Positions 25,864-36,172 of a DNA stretch of 64,000 nt are shown here, in pieces. The notes under the pieces are model-generated. The model saw only the letters and a program-made list of their open reading frames with translations, searched no databases and had not been told where the DNA came from. This DNA is from Microvirga lotononidis (GTDB lineage Bacteria > Pseudomonadota > Alphaproteobacteria > Rhizobiales > Beijerinckiaceae), in contig NZ_CP141048.1 in NCBI RefSeq assembly GCF_034627025.1, positions 3,422,001 through 3,486,000 of the forward strand. The letters run 5' to 3'. Position 1 is the first letter of the stretch. Each line of letters opens with the position of its first letter. Made by a program: the position numbers and the translations under genes.

Positions 25864-26319
25864 ATGCGGCCCCTTGGTTCCGCGGCGTTGATTTCGGCAG
25901 TCCTGGCGCTGGGAGGCTTGTCGAGCCCCGCCCTGGCGGCGTCCTATGATTTCGTCCCTGCGCCTCAGACCGACCTGAACAGGATTTATAGGATCGATCG
26001 GATCACCGGCGAGGTGAGCTCCTGCCAGTATGGTCTACAGGAAGGCACCGTCGGGGTCACCCTCTGCTACAGCGCGGGCGAAGGCGCGGGAGCCCAGGCG
26101 CCGGGGGAATACGGCCTCGTCGCTTCCAGGCACGAGCGGGAAGGGGGCGTTTTCCGGGTGAATTATCGCACCGGCCAGATGAGTATCTGCTACGTTTTCG
26201 ACGAACGCGTAGTCTGCACGCCCCAGACGACCCCGTCTCCCGCCGTCTCGTCGGCCGCTCCGACGGCCGCCACTCCGAGCGGCGGCTCAGGCACGGGGGC
26301 TTCGCCGCAGCGTCCCTGA
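25864..26319 (+). CDS. Exported protein with a duplicated Cys motif, unknown function
   Basis: I do not recognise this 151-residue protein. It has a signal peptide (about residues 1-25, ending ALA). Two similar units follow: IYRIDRITGEVSSCQYG...GVTLCYS and VFRVNYRTGQMSICYVFDERVVC, each with R(I/V)...TG(E/Q)(V/M)S(S/I)C and a second Cys. The last 35 residues are Thr/Ala/Ser/Pro-rich and probably disordered. A GGAG box upstream of ATG 25864 supports the start. It stands between gph and rpiA with no operon partner. Confidence 0.65.
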   Translation: MRPLGSAALISAVLALGGLSSPALAASYDFVPAPQTDLNRIYRIDRITGEVSSCQYGLQEGTVGVTLCYSAGEGAGAQAPGEYGLVASRHEREGGVFRVNYRTGQMSICYVFDERVVCTPQTTPSPAVSSAAPTAATPSGGSGTGASPQRP

Positions 26320-26444
26320 CCGGGCGCGCGAACCTCTCCGGCCGACCGCGGATGAAACGTTCTTTCTTTCAGCCGCTCCGACATGCTAGAGGCGAGCAGA
26401 ACAGCTTTCTCGAGCCGGGGCGGACGCATTCTTAGAGGATTTCA

Positions 26445-27140
26445 GTGAGCGACAATCTCAAGCGCGCTGCGGCCGACAGGGCTGCTGAACTCGTGACCGA
26501 CGGCATGAGGCTGGGCCTGGGCACCGGCTCGACCGCGGCGCATTTCGTGTCGGCCGTCGGCGAGCGGGTTCGGGCGGGCCTCAAGGTGGTGGGCGTTCCC
26601 ACCTCCGAGGCCACCCGCGAGCAGGCGCAACGCGAGGGCATTCCCCTGTCGACCCTCGACGAAACTCCGGACCTGGACCTGACGGTCGACGGCGCCGACG
26701 AGATCGATGACGACCTGCGCCTCATCAAGGGCGGCGGCGGCGCTCTCCTGCGCGAGAAGATCGTGGCCTCCGCGAGCCAGCGGATGATCGTGATCGCTGA
26801 CGGATCCAAGCTCGTCTCGAAGCTCGGCCGCTTTCCCCTGCCCATCGAGGTCGTGCCCTTCGGCCTCACGGCCACGGAGCGCGCCATCGTCAGGCTGCTG
26901 GACAGCCTCGGCATGAGCGGCGAACTGGTTCTGCGGCACGCTCCCGACGGGGCGGCCTACGTCACCGATGGGGGACATTTCATTCTCGATGCGCATCTCG
27001 AGCGCATCGAAAAGCCGAACGTGCTGGCCTCGACGCTGAACAACATCCCCGGCGTCGTCGAGCACGGTCTTTTCCTGGGTCTGGCCACCGGAGCGATCCT
27101 CGCAACGGGTGACGGGCTCGTCGAACTCGGTCAGCTCTGA
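26445..27140 (+). CDS. rpiA: Ribose-5-phosphate isomerase A
   Basis: RpiA interconverts ribose 5-phosphate and ribulose 5-phosphate in the pentose phosphate pathway. The 231-residue product has the expected [12 protein letters not shown] phosphate loop, [10 protein letters not shown] with catalytic acids, [14 protein letters not shown] with the catalytic Lys, and [10 protein letters not shown]. Length is normal. The start is GTG 26445, preceded five bases upstream by GAGGA; no ATG lies close. The DUF2059 gene follows 30 bases later and is probably co-transcribed. Confidence 0.95.
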   Translation: MSDNLKRAAADRAAELVTDGMRLGLGTGSTAAHFVSAVGERVRAGLKVVGVPTSEATREQAQREGIPLSTLDETPDLDLTVDGADEIDDDLRLIKGGGGALLREKIVASASQRMIVIADGSKLVSKLGRFPLPIEVVPFGLTATERAIVRLLDSLGMSGELVLRHAPDGAAYVTDGGHFILDAHLERIEKPNVLASTLNNIPGVVEHGLFLGLATGAILATGDGLVELGQL

Positions 27141-27170
27141 CCAGAAACCATGACGATTGGAGCCACTTCT

Positions 27171-27677
27171 ATGATCCGCAACGCTTCCCGCCTGGCCGCG
27201 ACCTCGGTCGCGTTGTTCATGCTCGCAAGTCCCGTTTTCGCCCAGCAGGCGCCGCAACCCACCGCCGGCCAGCTGGCCGCCGCCAACGAGGTCGCCGTCA
27301 GCTCCGGTCTGACCGGCGCCTTCGACGCCATGACCGATCCGCTGCTCAACCAGCTCCAGCAGATGAACGTGACCCGCCCGGAGATCCGCCAGGATCTGGA
27401 CCAGGTGGTCGCTCTCATCCGCCCTGAGGTCGATCAGAAGAAGAAGGAAATGGTCGACGCCACGGCGAAGACGCTTGCGGCGCGGCTGAGCGAGGCGGAG
27501 CTGAAGGAGATTGCGGCGTTCTACAAGTCTGCGGCCGGCCAGAAATGGGTGCAGCTGCAGCCGGGCATTCTCGACGCCATCGTCCGCGACATGGCCATCT
27601 GGACCCAGCGGACCTCGGAGTTCATCATGGCGCGCGCCCGCGAGGAAATGGGCAAGCGCGGCCACCAGCTCAACTGA
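27171..27677 (+). CDS. Exported DUF2059 protein
   Basis: The 168-residue product has a signal peptide (about residues 1-25, ending SPVFAQQ) and a single DUF2059 helical domain, recognisable by [20 protein letters not shown] near residue 115. The family is periplasmic and of unknown role. The ATG at 27171 has a GGAG box eight bases before it; the earlier ATG at 27150 has none. It follows rpiA in the same direction and ends just before a bidirectional hairpin terminator. Confidence 0.88.
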   Translation: MIRNASRLAATSVALFMLASPVFAQQAPQPTAGQLAAANEVAVSSGLTGAFDAMTDPLLNQLQQMNVTRPEIRQDLDQVVALIRPEVDQKKKEMVDATAKTLAARLSEAELKEIAAFYKSAAGQKWVQLQPGILDAIVRDMAIWTQRTSEFIMARAREEMGKRGHQLN

Positions 27678-27704
27678 CGCCGGCGGCCACGCCGAGCACA
27701 ACAA

Positions 27705-27735
27705 GAAAGGCCCGGTTTGTCCGGGCCATTTTTGT
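27705..27735. terminator. Bidirectional terminator between DUF2059 and tctA
   Basis: GGCCCGG (27709-27715) pairs with CCGGGCC (27721-27727) around a TTTGT loop and is followed by ATTTTTGTT. On the other strand the same stem ends in CTTTCTT. It separates the convergent DUF2059 and tctA genes. Confidence 0.8.
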
Positions 27736-27755
27736 TGGGTGTCGTTGCTTGAGGG

Positions 27756-29255
27756 TCAATCCTCGACGGCTTTGAAGCGGCCCATGCCTTTGAGGACGAA
27801 GGGCAGGATCAGGGCGATGACGGCGATGCCGAGGAGCGTGGCGGAGATCGGGCTCTGCAGCAGCACCATCGGATCGCCCAGGCTGATCGAGAGCGCCCGG
27901 CGCAGCTGGCTTTCCGCGATCGGGCCCAGGATCAGGCCGACCACCACCGGGGCGATCGGGAAGTCGAACCGGCGCATCAGGAAGCCGAGCACCCCGAACC
28001 CGGTCAGCATGATCAGCTCCACCGGCGACGGATTGGCCGCGATCGTGCCCATGGTGGCAAACACCAGGATGCCGGCATACAGCCACGGCTGCGGGATCGC
28101 CAGCAGCTTCACCCACAGCCCGACCAGCGGCAGGTTCAGCACCAGCAGCATGGTGTTGGCGATGAACAGGCTGGCGATCAGGCCCCACACCAGGGCCGGC
28201 TGCTCGGCAAACAGCAGCGGACCGGGATTGAGGCCGTATTGCTGGAAGCCGGCCAGCATCATCGCCGCCGTCGCCGAGGTCGGCAGGCCGAGCGTCAGCA
28301 GCGGCACGAGCGTGCCGGCCGCCGAGGCGTTGTTGGCCGCCTCCGGCCCGGCCACGCCCTCGATCGCGCCATGGCCGAAATCCTGCGGGTACTTGGTCAG
28401 CCGCTTCTCGGTCGCGTAGGACAGGAAGGTCGGGATCTCCGCGCCGCCGGCCGGCAGTGCGCCGATCGGGAAGCCGAACAGCGTGCCGCGCAGCCACGGC
28501 TTCCACGAGCGCTTCCAGTCCTCCTTGGTCATCCACAGCGAGCCGCGCACCGCCTCGAGCTTCTCCTCGTGGATGTGCCGGCGCGAGGCGACGTAGAGCG
28601 CCTCGCCGACCGCGAACAGGCCCACGGCCAGGGTCGTGACCTCGACGTTGTCGTAGAGCTCGGGAATGCCGAAGCTCAGGCGCGACTGGCCGGACAGGAT
28701 GTCGATGCCCACCAGCCCGAGCAGCAGCCCGATGAACAGGCTGGTCAGGCCGCGCACCGGCGAGTCGCCGAAGGTGGCCGAGACGGTCACGAAGGCCACG
28801 CACATCAGGGCGAAGTAGTCCTCCGGCCCGAAGCTGACGGCAACCTCGACGAGATAGGGGGCCAGCAGCGTCAGCCCGAGGGTCGCGATGGTGCCGGCCA
28901 CGAAGGAGCCGATGGCCGAGGTCGCCAGCGCCGGGCCGCCGCGGCCGGCCTTGGCCATCAGGTTGCCCTCGAGGGCGGTGGCCATCGAGGCGCTCTCGCC
29001 GGGCGTGTTGATCAGGATGGCGGTGGTCGAGCCGCCGTACATGCCGCCGTAATAGATGCCGGCGAACATGATGATCGAGCCGGCCGGATCGAGCTTGAAG
29101 GTGATCGGCAGCAGCAGCGCCACGGTGAGCGCCGGGCCGATGCCGGGCAGCACGCCGACGGCGGTGCCGAGCAGCACGCCGATGAGCGCGAACAGCAGGT
29201 TCATCGGCTGGATGGCGACGGCCAGGCCGCCGGCGAGGGAGGTGAAGGCTTCCAT
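27756..29255 (-). CDS. tctA: Tripartite tricarboxylate transporter large permease TctA
   Basis: The large membrane subunit of a TTT-type, solute-binding-protein-dependent transporter. The 499-residue product has the usual 10-12 hydrophobic segments and the two family signatures [20 protein letters not shown] near the N-terminus and [20 protein letters not shown] in the middle, plus [19 protein letters not shown]. Length is typical. It is the last gene of tctC-tctB-tctA, 10 bases after tctB. The carried substrate (citrate, other carboxylates or aromatics) cannot be read from sequence. Confidence 0.94.
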   Translation of the reverse strand: MEAFTSLAGGLAVAIQPMNLLFALIGVLLGTAVGVLPGIGPALTVALLLPITFKLDPAGSIIMFAGIYYGGMYGGSTTAILINTPGESASMATALEGNLMAKAGRGGPALATSAIGSFVAGTIATLGLTLLAPYLVEVAVSFGPEDYFALMCVAFVTVSATFGDSPVRGLTSLFIGLLLGLVGIDILSGQSRLSFGIPELYDNVEVTTLAVGLFAVGEALYVASRRHIHEEKLEAVRGSLWMTKEDWKRSWKPWLRGTLFGFPIGALPAGGAEIPTFLSYATEKRLTKYPQDFGHGAIEGVAGPEAANNASAAGTLVPLLTLGLPTSATAAMMLAGFQQYGLNPGPLLFAEQPALVWGLIASLFIANTMLLVLNLPLVGLWVKLLAIPQPWLYAGILVFATMGTIAANPSPVELIMLTGFGVLGFLMRRFDFPIAPVVVGLILGPIAESQLRRALSISLGDPMVLLQSPISATLLGIAVIALILPFVLKGMGRFKAVED

Positions 29256-29265
29256 GGTCAGGGTC

Positions 29266-29739
29266 TCACAACAGGTGCTCGAGCGGCCCGGCCGGCAGGG
29301 ACAGGGTCAGGAGCTTGCCGAACAGCAGGTAGATGAAGACCGCGATCACGGCGCCGATTAAAAGATCGGTCAGGAACGCCCGGCGGCCGAAGGCGGCCGA
29401 GGTGGTGGCGAACAGGATCGCGGTGCCGATCATGAAGCCGCCGCCGACGGCGACCAGGGCGATGAGGCAGGCGAGCCCGCCGAGGATGAGCAGGATCGGC
29501 TTCCAGTCGAGGCTGTCGCGCGCCGGCAGGTCGCCGCGCAGGGCGCCGATGCCGTTGCCGATGGCGAGCAAGGTCAGGCCGACCGCGACGACGATCGGCA
29601 TGACCTTGGGCCCGAGATCGTAGGGCGACAGGATCTGCAGCTTCGTCATGTCCCACCAGACAAGACCGGCCAGGCCGAGAAGAACGAGCGCAATGACAAG
29701 GCCGGCCACGTCAGGACGCCGAGAGAGGGGTGTGGTCAT
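29266..29739 (-). CDS. tctB: Tripartite tricarboxylate transporter small permease TctB
   Basis: The small membrane subunit, 157 residues with four hydrophobic segments (about 12-30, 50-68, 84-115 and 122-143), as expected for TctB. I start at ATG 29739 ([14 protein letters not shown]); the frame extends 17 codons further, but that part lies in the terminator hairpin downstream of tctC. Low sequence conservation is normal for this subunit, so identity rests on size, topology and position between tctC and tctA. Confidence 0.88.
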   Translation of the reverse strand: MTTPLSRRPDVAGLVIALVLLGLAGLVWWDMTKLQILSPYDLGPKVMPIVVAVGLTLLAIGNGIGALRGDLPARDSLDWKPILLILGGLACLIALVAVGGGFMIGTAILFATTSAAFGRRAFLTDLLIGAVIAVFIYLLFGKLLTLSLPAGPLEHLL

Positions 29740-29749
29740 AGGTGATCCC

Positions 29750-29787
29750 AAAAAAAGAGGCGCCGCGCTCCGAGAACGCGGCGCCTC
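29750..29787 (-). terminator. Strong intrinsic terminator/attenuator between tctC and tctB
   Basis: Read on the minus strand, an 11-pair perfect stem (GAGGCGCCGCG with CGCGGCGCCTC, 9-base loop) is followed by seven T. It sits 22 bases after the tctC stop and 11 before the tctB start. It should end most transcripts after tctC and let a minority reach tctBA. Confidence 0.85.
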
Positions 29788-29808
29788 CAACGGCCTTTAT
29801 CTTGAAAA

Positions 29809-30780
29809 TTAAGACTTCACCAGCCCCACCGCGGTGAGCACTTCCTTCGTGCGGACCTGCTCGTCGGCAAGGATCTTGGAGAAGGCGTCGCCGGACATGT
29901 AGGAATCCTCCCAGCCCTTGGCCTTCAGGAGTTCCTGCCATTCCTTGGACTTGGCCATCTTGTCCATGGCGTCCGTCAGGGCCTTCTTCTGGTCGGCCGA
30001 GATTCCGGGAGGAGCGACGACGGCGCGCCAGTTGGCGATTTCGAGGTCGACGCCCTGTGCCTTGATGGAGGGCTGCTCGGCGGTTGCCTTATCGGCCGGC
30101 GACGTCAGGCCGAGGAGACGCAGCTTGCCCGCCTTCACTTGGCTTTCGAATTCGCCGTAGCCGGAGATGCCGGCCGTCACCTTGCCGCCGAGGATGGCCG
30201 CCAGGGCCTCGCCGCCGCCGGAGAAGGGGATGTAGTTGATCTTGGTCGGGTCGGCACCGGCCGCCTTGGCGAAGAGGGCCGCCGCGATGTGATCGACGCC
30301 GCCGGCCGAGCCGCCGGCCCAAGTCACCTTGGCCGGGTCGGCCTTGATGGCATCGGCGAGTTCCTTGACGGACTTGATCGGCGAGCTGGCCGGGACCACG
30401 ATCGCCTCGTATTCCGAGGTCAGGCGGGCGATGGGCGTCGTCTGGTCGAGGGTGACCGGCGACTTGTTGGTGAGGAGGGCGCCCACCATCACGTAGCCCA
30501 TGACCATGAGCTGGTTGCCGTCGCCCTTCGAATTGTTCACGAGCTGGGCGATGCCGATGGAGCCGCCGGCGCCCGGCACGTTGGCGACCTGTACGCTCTT
30601 GGCGATGCCGGCCTGGGTCAGGGCCTGCTGCATGGAGCGGGCCGTCTGATCCCAGCCGCCGCCGGGTGCTGCCGGAGCCATGATCTTGAGCTCCATCTGA
30701 GCTGCCGCCGATGTCACGAATCCTGCCACGGCCGCCGCAGCCAGAGCGCTGCGCCAAAGACCTTTACGAAAATGGCTCAT
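29809..30780 (-). CDS. tctC: TctC-type periplasmic solute-binding protein (Bug family)
   Basis: The extracytoplasmic receptor of the TTT system, 323 residues. A signal peptide (about 1-27, ending TSAAAQ) is followed by the family opening LKIMAPAAPGGGWDQTARSM with the ligand-binding PGGGxD loop, then VPGAGGSIGIAQLVN and WAGGSAGGVDHIAAALF. The start MSHFRKGLWR at 30780 gives a standard signal peptide. It is the first gene of the operon and is followed by a strong terminator, fitting the need for more receptor than permease. The ligand is not predictable. Confidence 0.92.
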   Translation of the reverse strand: MSHFRKGLWRSALAAAAVAGFVTSAAAQMELKIMAPAAPGGGWDQTARSMQQALTQAGIAKSVQVANVPGAGGSIGIAQLVNNSKGDGNQLMVMGYVMVGALLTNKSPVTLDQTTPIARLTSEYEAIVVPASSPIKSVKELADAIKADPAKVTWAGGSAGGVDHIAAALFAKAAGADPTKINYIPFSGGGEALAAILGGKVTAGISGYGEFESQVKAGKLRLLGLTSPADKATAEQPSIKAQGVDLEIANWRAVVAPPGISADQKKALTDAMDKMAKSKEWQELLKAKGWEDSYMSGDAFSKILADEQVRTKEVLTAVGLVKS

Positions 30781-31013
30781 TAGTTTTCTCCGATTGGTCA
30801 CCGACCTTCAGTCGGCACATCCGCGGCAGACCCTAATGAGGGAACAGGGGGGCGGCAAGCGGCTTGCTCCTTTATCCATGTTGAACCTTAGCGTAAGAGC
30901 TTCTCGATTCAGGGGAACAGCCATGCACCCGAAGCGGGACTGGCGGGCGACGTTGCCGAAGACCGTCACTATATGAATGAATCCAAGTTGCAGAATTGAG
31001 CGGAGACCGCACC

Positions 31014-32399
31014 ATGTCCTCATTCGACGTTGACCTGTTCGTGATCGGAGGAGGATCCGGCGGCGTGCGCGCGGCGCGGATCGCCGCGGGCTACGGCGCG
31101 AGGGTCATGCTGGCGGAGGAATACCGGGTCGGCGGAACCTGCGTCATCCGAGGCTGCGTGCCGAAGAAGCTGATGGTCTATGCCAGCCGCTTCGCCGACG
31201 ATTTCCACGATGCGGAGGGCTTCGGCTGGAGCGTCGGTGGGACGCGCTTCGATTGGGCGACCCTGATCCGCAACAAGGACAAGGAGATCGACCGGCTCGA
31301 GGGAATCTATCGTGCCAATCTCGAACGGGCCGGCGTCGAGGTCGTGGACAGCCGCGCCGTGATCGAGGACGCGCATACGGTCCATCTGCTCAAGACCGGT
31401 GAGCGCGTCCGTGCCCGCTACATCCTGGTGGCCGTCGGGGCGCATCCGACCCTGGAGCCTGTGATCCCCGGCGGGGAGCTCGGCATCACGTCCAACGAGG
31501 TCTTCCATCTCGACGCCTTGCCCAAACGGATCCTGGTGGTCGGCGGCGGCTACATCGCGGTCGAGTTCGCCGGGGTCTTCGCCGGTCTCGGCAGCGAGGT
31601 CACCCTCCTGCACCGGGGCGACAAGCTCCTGCGCGGCTTCGACGAGGATGTCCGCGACGCGCTCGGCGAGGCCTATGCCCAGCGCGGGATCAAGCTGGCC
31701 CTGAGCACGACCCTCACGAGCCTCGAGAAGACCGCCGACGGCATCGCCGCGACCCTGTCGGACGGTTCCACGATCACGGTCGATCAGGTTCTGGTCGCGA
31801 CGGGACGGCGGCCGAACACGAAAGGACTCGGGCTGGAGACGGCCGGTATCACCGTCGACGAGGTCGGGGCCATTCCGGTGGACGGCTATTCCCAGACCCT
31901 CGTTCCGTCGATCTATGCGGTCGGCGACGTGACCAACCGGGCGAACCTCACACCGATCGCCATCCGGGAGGGGCACGCCTTCGCCGACACGGTGTTCGGG
32001 GACAAGCCCACCATCGTCGACCACGACCTGATCCCCACGGCCGTCTTCTCGACGCCGGAAATCGGCGTGATCGGCTGCGGCGAGGACGCGGCCCGGGCAG
32101 TCTACGGCGATGTGGACGTCTACAAGACCGCCTTCCGGCCGATGAAGGCCACGCTCTCGGGCGGCAAGGACCGGGTCTTCATGAAGCTCATCGTCGACAA
32201 GGCGACCGACAAGGTCGTGGGCGTCCATATCATGGGCCACGACGCGGGCGAGATGATCCAGCTCGCCGGCATCGCCGTGACCATGGGAGCCACCAAGGCC
32301 GATTTCGACCGCACCGTGGCGGTTCACCCAACGGCAGCCGAGGAGTTGGTCACCATGCGCACGCCTGTGGTGGTGAAGAAGCCGGTGGCAGTGGGGTGA
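31014..32399 (+). CDS. gor: Glutathione-disulfide reductase
   Basis: This FAD enzyme regenerates glutathione with NADPH. The 461-residue product has the FAD motif VIGGGSGGVRAARIAAGYGA, the redox pair Cys43 and Cys48 in GGTCVIRGCVPKK, the NADPH motif VVGGGYIAVEFAGVFAGLGS, and the C-terminal active site HPTAAEE. HRGD after the NADPH motif fits the NADPH-type enzyme. ATG 31014 is used; an in-frame TTG 18 bases upstream is less likely. It is transcribed alone, divergent from tctC. Confidence 0.94.
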   Translation: MSSFDVDLFVIGGGSGGVRAARIAAGYGARVMLAEEYRVGGTCVIRGCVPKKLMVYASRFADDFHDAEGFGWSVGGTRFDWATLIRNKDKEIDRLEGIYRANLERAGVEVVDSRAVIEDAHTVHLLKTGERVRARYILVAVGAHPTLEPVIPGGELGITSNEVFHLDALPKRILVVGGGYIAVEFAGVFAGLGSEVTLLHRGDKLLRGFDEDVRDALGEAYAQRGIKLALSTTLTSLEKTADGIAATLSDGSTITVDQVLVATGRRPNTKGLGLETAGITVDEVGAIPVDGYSQTLVPSIYAVGDVTNRANLTPIAIREGHAFADTVFGDKPTIVDHDLIPTAVFSTPEIGVIGCGEDAARAVYGDVDVYKTAFRPMKATLSGGKDRVFMKLIVDKATDKVVGVHIMGHDAGEMIQLAGIAVTMGATKADFDRTVAVHPTAAEELVTMRTPVVVKKPVAVG

Positions 32400-32529
32400 T
32401 CGAATCGTCGCAGCAGCGCAGTGCTCCTCGGCACTCGCCTTTTTGAATATGTCGTGTATAGGTGCCGTTTCGTGCCGCTTATTGCGGTGAACGATGAAGA
32501 ATTCGAGAAAGGACACGGGGGTTAGTGTC

Positions 32530-33915
32530 ATGACCGAGCGGTGGACGCCCGACAGCTGGAGAAACAAGCCGATCCAGCAGGTTCCGGCCTATCCGGACCT
32601 TGAGGCGCTTGAGAGCGTCGAGCAGCAGCTCGCCGGCTTTCCCCCGCTCGTATTTGCGGGCGAGGCGCGCAAGCTGAAGCGGACGCTCGGCAAGGTCGCC
32701 AAGGGCGAGGCCTTCCTACTCCAGGGCGGCGACTGCGCCGAGAGCTTCGCCGAGCATTCGGCCGACAACATCCGCGACTTCTTCCGCCTGTTCCTCCAGA
32801 TGGCCGTGGTGCTGACCTATGCGGGCGGCTCGCCCGTGGTGAAGGTCGGCCGGGCCGCGGGCCAGTTCGCCAAGCCGCGCTCGGCTCCGACGGAGACCAT
32901 CGACGGGGTGGAGCTGCCGAGCTACCGGGGCGACATCATCAGCGACATCGCCTTCACGCCGGAGGCCCGTACGCCGGATCCGCGCCGCCAGCTCATGGCC
33001 TATCGCCAATCGGCCGCGACCCTGAACCTGATCCGCGCCTTCGCGACCGGCGGCTACGCCAATCTCGAGAACGCCCATCGCTGGATGCTCGGCTTCGTGA
33101 AGGATTCGCCGCAATCCTCCCGCTACAGCGAGCTTGCGGAGCGCATCACCGAGAGCCTGAACTTCATGCGGGCCATCGGGATCGATCCCGAGACCCATCC
33201 CGAGATGCGTTCGACGGATTTCTACACCAGCCACGAGGCCCTGCTGCTCGGCTACGAGGAGGCCATGACCCGCGTCGATTCCACGACCGGCGACTGGTAC
33301 GCCACCTCCGGCCACATGCTCTGGATCGGCGACCGCACCCGCCAGCTCGACCATGCCCACGTGGAATACATGCGCGGCATCAGGAATCCGATCGGTCTCA
33401 AATGCGGCCCGTCGCTCTCGGCCGATGGGCTGCTGAAGCTCATCGACGCGCTCAACCCGGAAGACGAGGCCGGCCGCCTGACGCTGATCTGCCGCTTCGG
33501 CGCCGACAAGGTGGGCGACCACCTGCCGGGCCTGATCCGCGCGGTGCAGCGGGAAGGGCGCACGGTCGTGTGGTCCTGCGATCCGATGCACGGCAACACC
33601 ATCAAGGCGGCCTCGGGCTACAAGACCCGGCCGTTCGAGCGGGTCATGGGCGAGGTGCAGGACTTCTTCGCCATCCATCAGGCGGAAGGCACCCATGCGG
33701 GCGGCATTCACCTGGAGATGACCGGCAAGAACGTGACGGAATGCACGGGCGGCGCCCGCGCGCTCACCGATGCGGACCTGCGCGATCGCTACCACACCTA
33801 TTGCGACCCGCGCCTCAATGCCGAACAGGCTCTCGAGATCGCTTTCCTGACTTCGGAGCTCATCAAGCGGGAGCGCCAGTCAAGGGAACGACCGGCCGCC
33901 CTCGCGGCGGAGTGA
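32530..33915 (+). CDS. Class II 3-deoxy-7-phosphoheptulonate synthase
   Basis: This enzyme condenses phosphoenolpyruvate with erythrose 4-phosphate, the first step of the shikimate pathway. The 461-residue product is of the plant/mycobacterial AroAII class, not the E. coli AroFGH class. Signatures are [19 protein letters not shown] with the metal-binding Cys, [37 protein letters not shown] and [19 protein letters not shown] begin at [10 protein letters not shown] (32530); an ATG 36 bases upstream would add a short unconserved peptide. A strong terminator follows, so the gene is monocistronic. Confidence 0.94.
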   Translation: MTERWTPDSWRNKPIQQVPAYPDLEALESVEQQLAGFPPLVFAGEARKLKRTLGKVAKGEAFLLQGGDCAESFAEHSADNIRDFFRLFLQMAVVLTYAGGSPVVKVGRAAGQFAKPRSAPTETIDGVELPSYRGDIISDIAFTPEARTPDPRRQLMAYRQSAATLNLIRAFATGGYANLENAHRWMLGFVKDSPQSSRYSELAERITESLNFMRAIGIDPETHPEMRSTDFYTSHEALLLGYEEAMTRVDSTTGDWYATSGHMLWIGDRTRQLDHAHVEYMRGIRNPIGLKCGPSLSADGLLKLIDALNPEDEAGRLTLICRFGADKVGDHLPGLIRAVQREGRTVVWSCDPMHGNTIKAASGYKTRPFERVMGEVQDFFAIHQAEGTHAGGIHLEMTGKNVTECTGGARALTDADLRDRYHTYCDPRLNAEQALEIAFLTSELIKRERQSRERPAALAAE

Positions 33916-33934
33916 AAGACTGGGCAGATTAAGT

Positions 33935-33970
33935 AAATAAAAGGGGCGCTTGCGGCGCCCCTTTTATTTT
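33935..33970. terminator. Bidirectional terminator after the DAHP synthase gene
   Basis: AAAAGGGGCGC (33939-33949) pairs perfectly with GCGCCCCTTTT (33955-33965), with a TTGCG loop and TTTT on both strands. It ends the DAHP synthase transcript and, from the other side, the 27-codon gene. Confidence 0.88.
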
Positions 33971-34000
33971 ACGCATACGCAACTCTACTTGTGTTTCGGC

Positions 34001-34084
34001 TTAGTGAAGCCAGCCGAAGAAGAAAAGAAGAAGAATGATCGGCAGCGGAATGCCGATGAGCCAGAGAAGGCCGCCTTTGAGCAT
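34001..34084 (-). CDS. 27-residue hydrophobic small membrane protein
   Basis: A tiny frame on the minus strand reads MLKGGLLWLIGIPLPIILLL followed by LFFGWLH and stop. Nearly the whole peptide is one membrane helix with a Lys near the N-terminus. A GGGAG box lies seven bases before the ATG, and a bidirectional terminator lies just past its stop. I recall similar short MLKG...LLWLIGIP peptides annotated as hypothetical in rhizobia, but cannot confirm that here. No function can be assigned. Confidence 0.6.
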   Translation of the reverse strand: MLKGGLLWLIGIPLPIILLLFFFGWLH

Positions 34085-34301
34085 GTCAGTCTCCCAATGT
34101 TTCGTGTGGAAATAACGAACTGGACTGTTGCGGGTTCCCACAAAGCTTGGGCTCTGCATAAGTTGTCGATGGAGCCGACTTCCGCCTCATCGGGAGAGGT
34201 GCGAGGACACACGAACGATGCGGCCGGCGAGCGTTCGGGAGTTCAGGGGAAAGCCTCACCCTCGGATTGCTGACGACCGTGCCGCGCGCTAGATCCTCGC
34301 T

Positions 34302-36035
34302 ATGGTTCAGAACACTCTCAAGATCGCTCTCGCGCAGCTCAACCCCATCGTCGGCGATGTGGCCGGAAACGAGGAGAAGGCGCGCTTGGCGCGCGCGGAG
34401 GCGGTCCGGCTCGGGGCCGATCTCGTGATGTTCGCCGAGCAGTTCCTCGCGGGCTATCCCGCCGAGGACCTCGTGCTCAAGCCCGCCTTTCAGGATTCCT
34501 GCCGCGCCGCCCTCGAACGGCTCGCCCGCGAGACGGCAGATGGCGGTCCCGGCATGCTCATCGGCCTGCCGTGGCGGGAAGGGGACGAACTCTACAACGC
34601 CTATGCGCTCCTCGACGGCGGCTCGATCTCGGTGCGCTTCAAGGTCGACCTGCCCAATTACGGCGTCTTCGACGAGAAACGCAACTTCGCCGCCGGGCCT
34701 CTGCCCGGACCCGTGAACTTCCGCGGCATCCGCCTGGGGATTCCGATCTGCGAGGACATCTGGACCGGCGACGTGGTGGAGTGCCTCGCCGAGACGGGCG
34801 CCGAGATGCTCCTCGTGCCGAACGGCTCCCCCTATTGGCGCGGCAAGACCGAGGAGCGCTTCAACATCGCGGCCGCCCGCGTGACCGAGAGCGGGCTTCC
34901 GCTGGTCTATCTCAATCAGGTCGGCGGCCAGGACGAGCTGGTCTTCGACGGCGCGTCCTTCGTGCTCAATGCGGATTCCTCGCTCGCCTGCCAGCTGCCG
35001 GCCAACGAGGAGATCGTGGCGCTCACCACCTGGACGAAGGGCGAGGAGGGCTGGGCCTGCCGCGAGGCGCCCGTCGTCACCGTGGAGGAGGGCGAGGAGG
35101 CCGATTACGCCGCCTGCGTCCTGGGGCTTCGCGACTACGTGGAGAAGAACCGCTTCCCGGGCGTTGTGCTGGGCCTGTCCGGCGGCATCGATTCCGCCAT
35201 CTGCGCCGCCATGGCGGTGGACGCGCTCGGGCCCGAGCGGGTGCATTGCGTGATGCTTCCCTATCGCTACACCTCTGGCGAGTCGTTGAAGGATGCGGAA
35301 GCCTGCGCGCAGATGCTGGGTGTCCGCTACGACATCCTGCCGATCGCCGCTCCGGTCGAAGGATTCGAGGCCGCCCTGGAGCCGATCTTCGCCGGCCGGG
35401 AGCGCGACATCACGGAGGAGAACCTCCAGAGCCGCGCCCGGGGCACCATCCTCATGGCGATCTCGAACAAGTTCGGTGCCATGGTGGTAACGACCGGCAA
35501 CAAGTCGGAAATGTCGGTGGGCTACGCCACGATCTATGGCGACATGAACGGCGGCTTCAATCCGATCAAGGACCTCTACAAGATGGAGGTCTACCGCCTC
35601 GCGGCGCTGCGCAATCGCTGGAAGCCCAAGGGGGCGCTCGGACCGGACGGGATCGTCATCCCCGAGAACATCCTGACGAAGGCGCCCACGGCCGAACTGC
35701 GCGAGGGCCAGAAGGACCAGGATTCGCTGCCGCCCTATGAGGATCTCGACGAGATCCTGCGCGGCCTCGTGGAAGAGGAGCTGCGCGTCTCCGACATCGT
35801 GGCGAAGGGCTACGATCCTGAGGTCGTGAAGAAGGTGGAGCGGCTGCTTTACGTCGCCGAATACAAGCGGCGCCAGGCGGCGCCCGGCGTGAAGGTGACG
35901 CGCAGGAATTTCGGCCGCGACCGCCGCTATCCCATCGTCAATCGCTACCGCGACCAGGGACTGGCGGCGCACCGGAAGGACGAAGCCCTGGAGCGCGCCA
36001 TCGGCAAGCCGCGCATGGGTTCGATGGATATGTGA
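34302..36035 (+). CDS. nadE: Glutamine-dependent NAD(+) synthetase
   Basis: NadE makes NAD from nicotinate adenine dinucleotide, using ammonia from glutamine. The 577-residue product is the two-domain form. An N-terminal nitrilase-type glutaminase covers about residues 4-265, with the catalytic Glu in [12 protein letters not shown], the Lys in [15 protein letters not shown] and the Cys in GIPICEDIW. The synthetase domain follows from about 275 with the ATP loop [20 protein letters not shown] and [19 protein letters not shown]. It is transcribed alone. Confidence 0.95.
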   Translation: MVQNTLKIALAQLNPIVGDVAGNEEKARLARAEAVRLGADLVMFAEQFLAGYPAEDLVLKPAFQDSCRAALERLARETADGGPGMLIGLPWREGDELYNAYALLDGGSISVRFKVDLPNYGVFDEKRNFAAGPLPGPVNFRGIRLGIPICEDIWTGDVVECLAETGAEMLLVPNGSPYWRGKTEERFNIAAARVTESGLPLVYLNQVGGQDELVFDGASFVLNADSSLACQLPANEEIVALTTWTKGEEGWACREAPVVTVEEGEEADYAACVLGLRDYVEKNRFPGVVLGLSGGIDSAICAAMAVDALGPERVHCVMLPYRYTSGESLKDAEACAQMLGVRYDILPIAAPVEGFEAALEPIFAGRERDITEENLQSRARGTILMAISNKFGAMVVTTGNKSEMSVGYATIYGDMNGGFNPIKDLYKMEVYRLAALRNRWKPKGALGPDGIVIPENILTKAPTAELREGQKDQDSLPPYEDLDEILRGLVEEELRVSDIVAKGYDPEVVKKVERLLYVAEYKRRQAAPGVKVTRRNFGRDRRYPIVNRYRDQGLAAHRKDEALERAIGKPRMGSMDM

Positions 36036-36044
36036 GGATTACTC

Positions 36045-36085
36045 CACGTCATCACTGGCCTTGTGCCGGCCATGACGTGAGGGTG
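36045..36085. repeat. REP-like palindrome after nadE
   Basis: CACGTCATCACTGGCCTTGT followed by GCCGGCCATGACGTG is an imperfect inverted repeat, GTCATxxCxGGCC / GGCCATGAC, of the same family as copies at 21.6, 24.05, 37.55, 39.84 and 45.86 kb. Confidence 0.65.
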
Positions 36086-36172
36086 AAAATCCTCGACAAC
36101 GGCAGGCGGGGAAGCCCGCCGAAAATCCCGACACCCCTTGCGCGGCTCTGTTCCCTTCGCCATAGCATCTGC

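Noticed and set aside
34086..35972. Long frame antisense to nadE, and similar ones opposite gor, the DAHP synthase, cysS and xdhB
   Set aside because: They are mirror frames of high-GC genes with well-supported products on the other strand.
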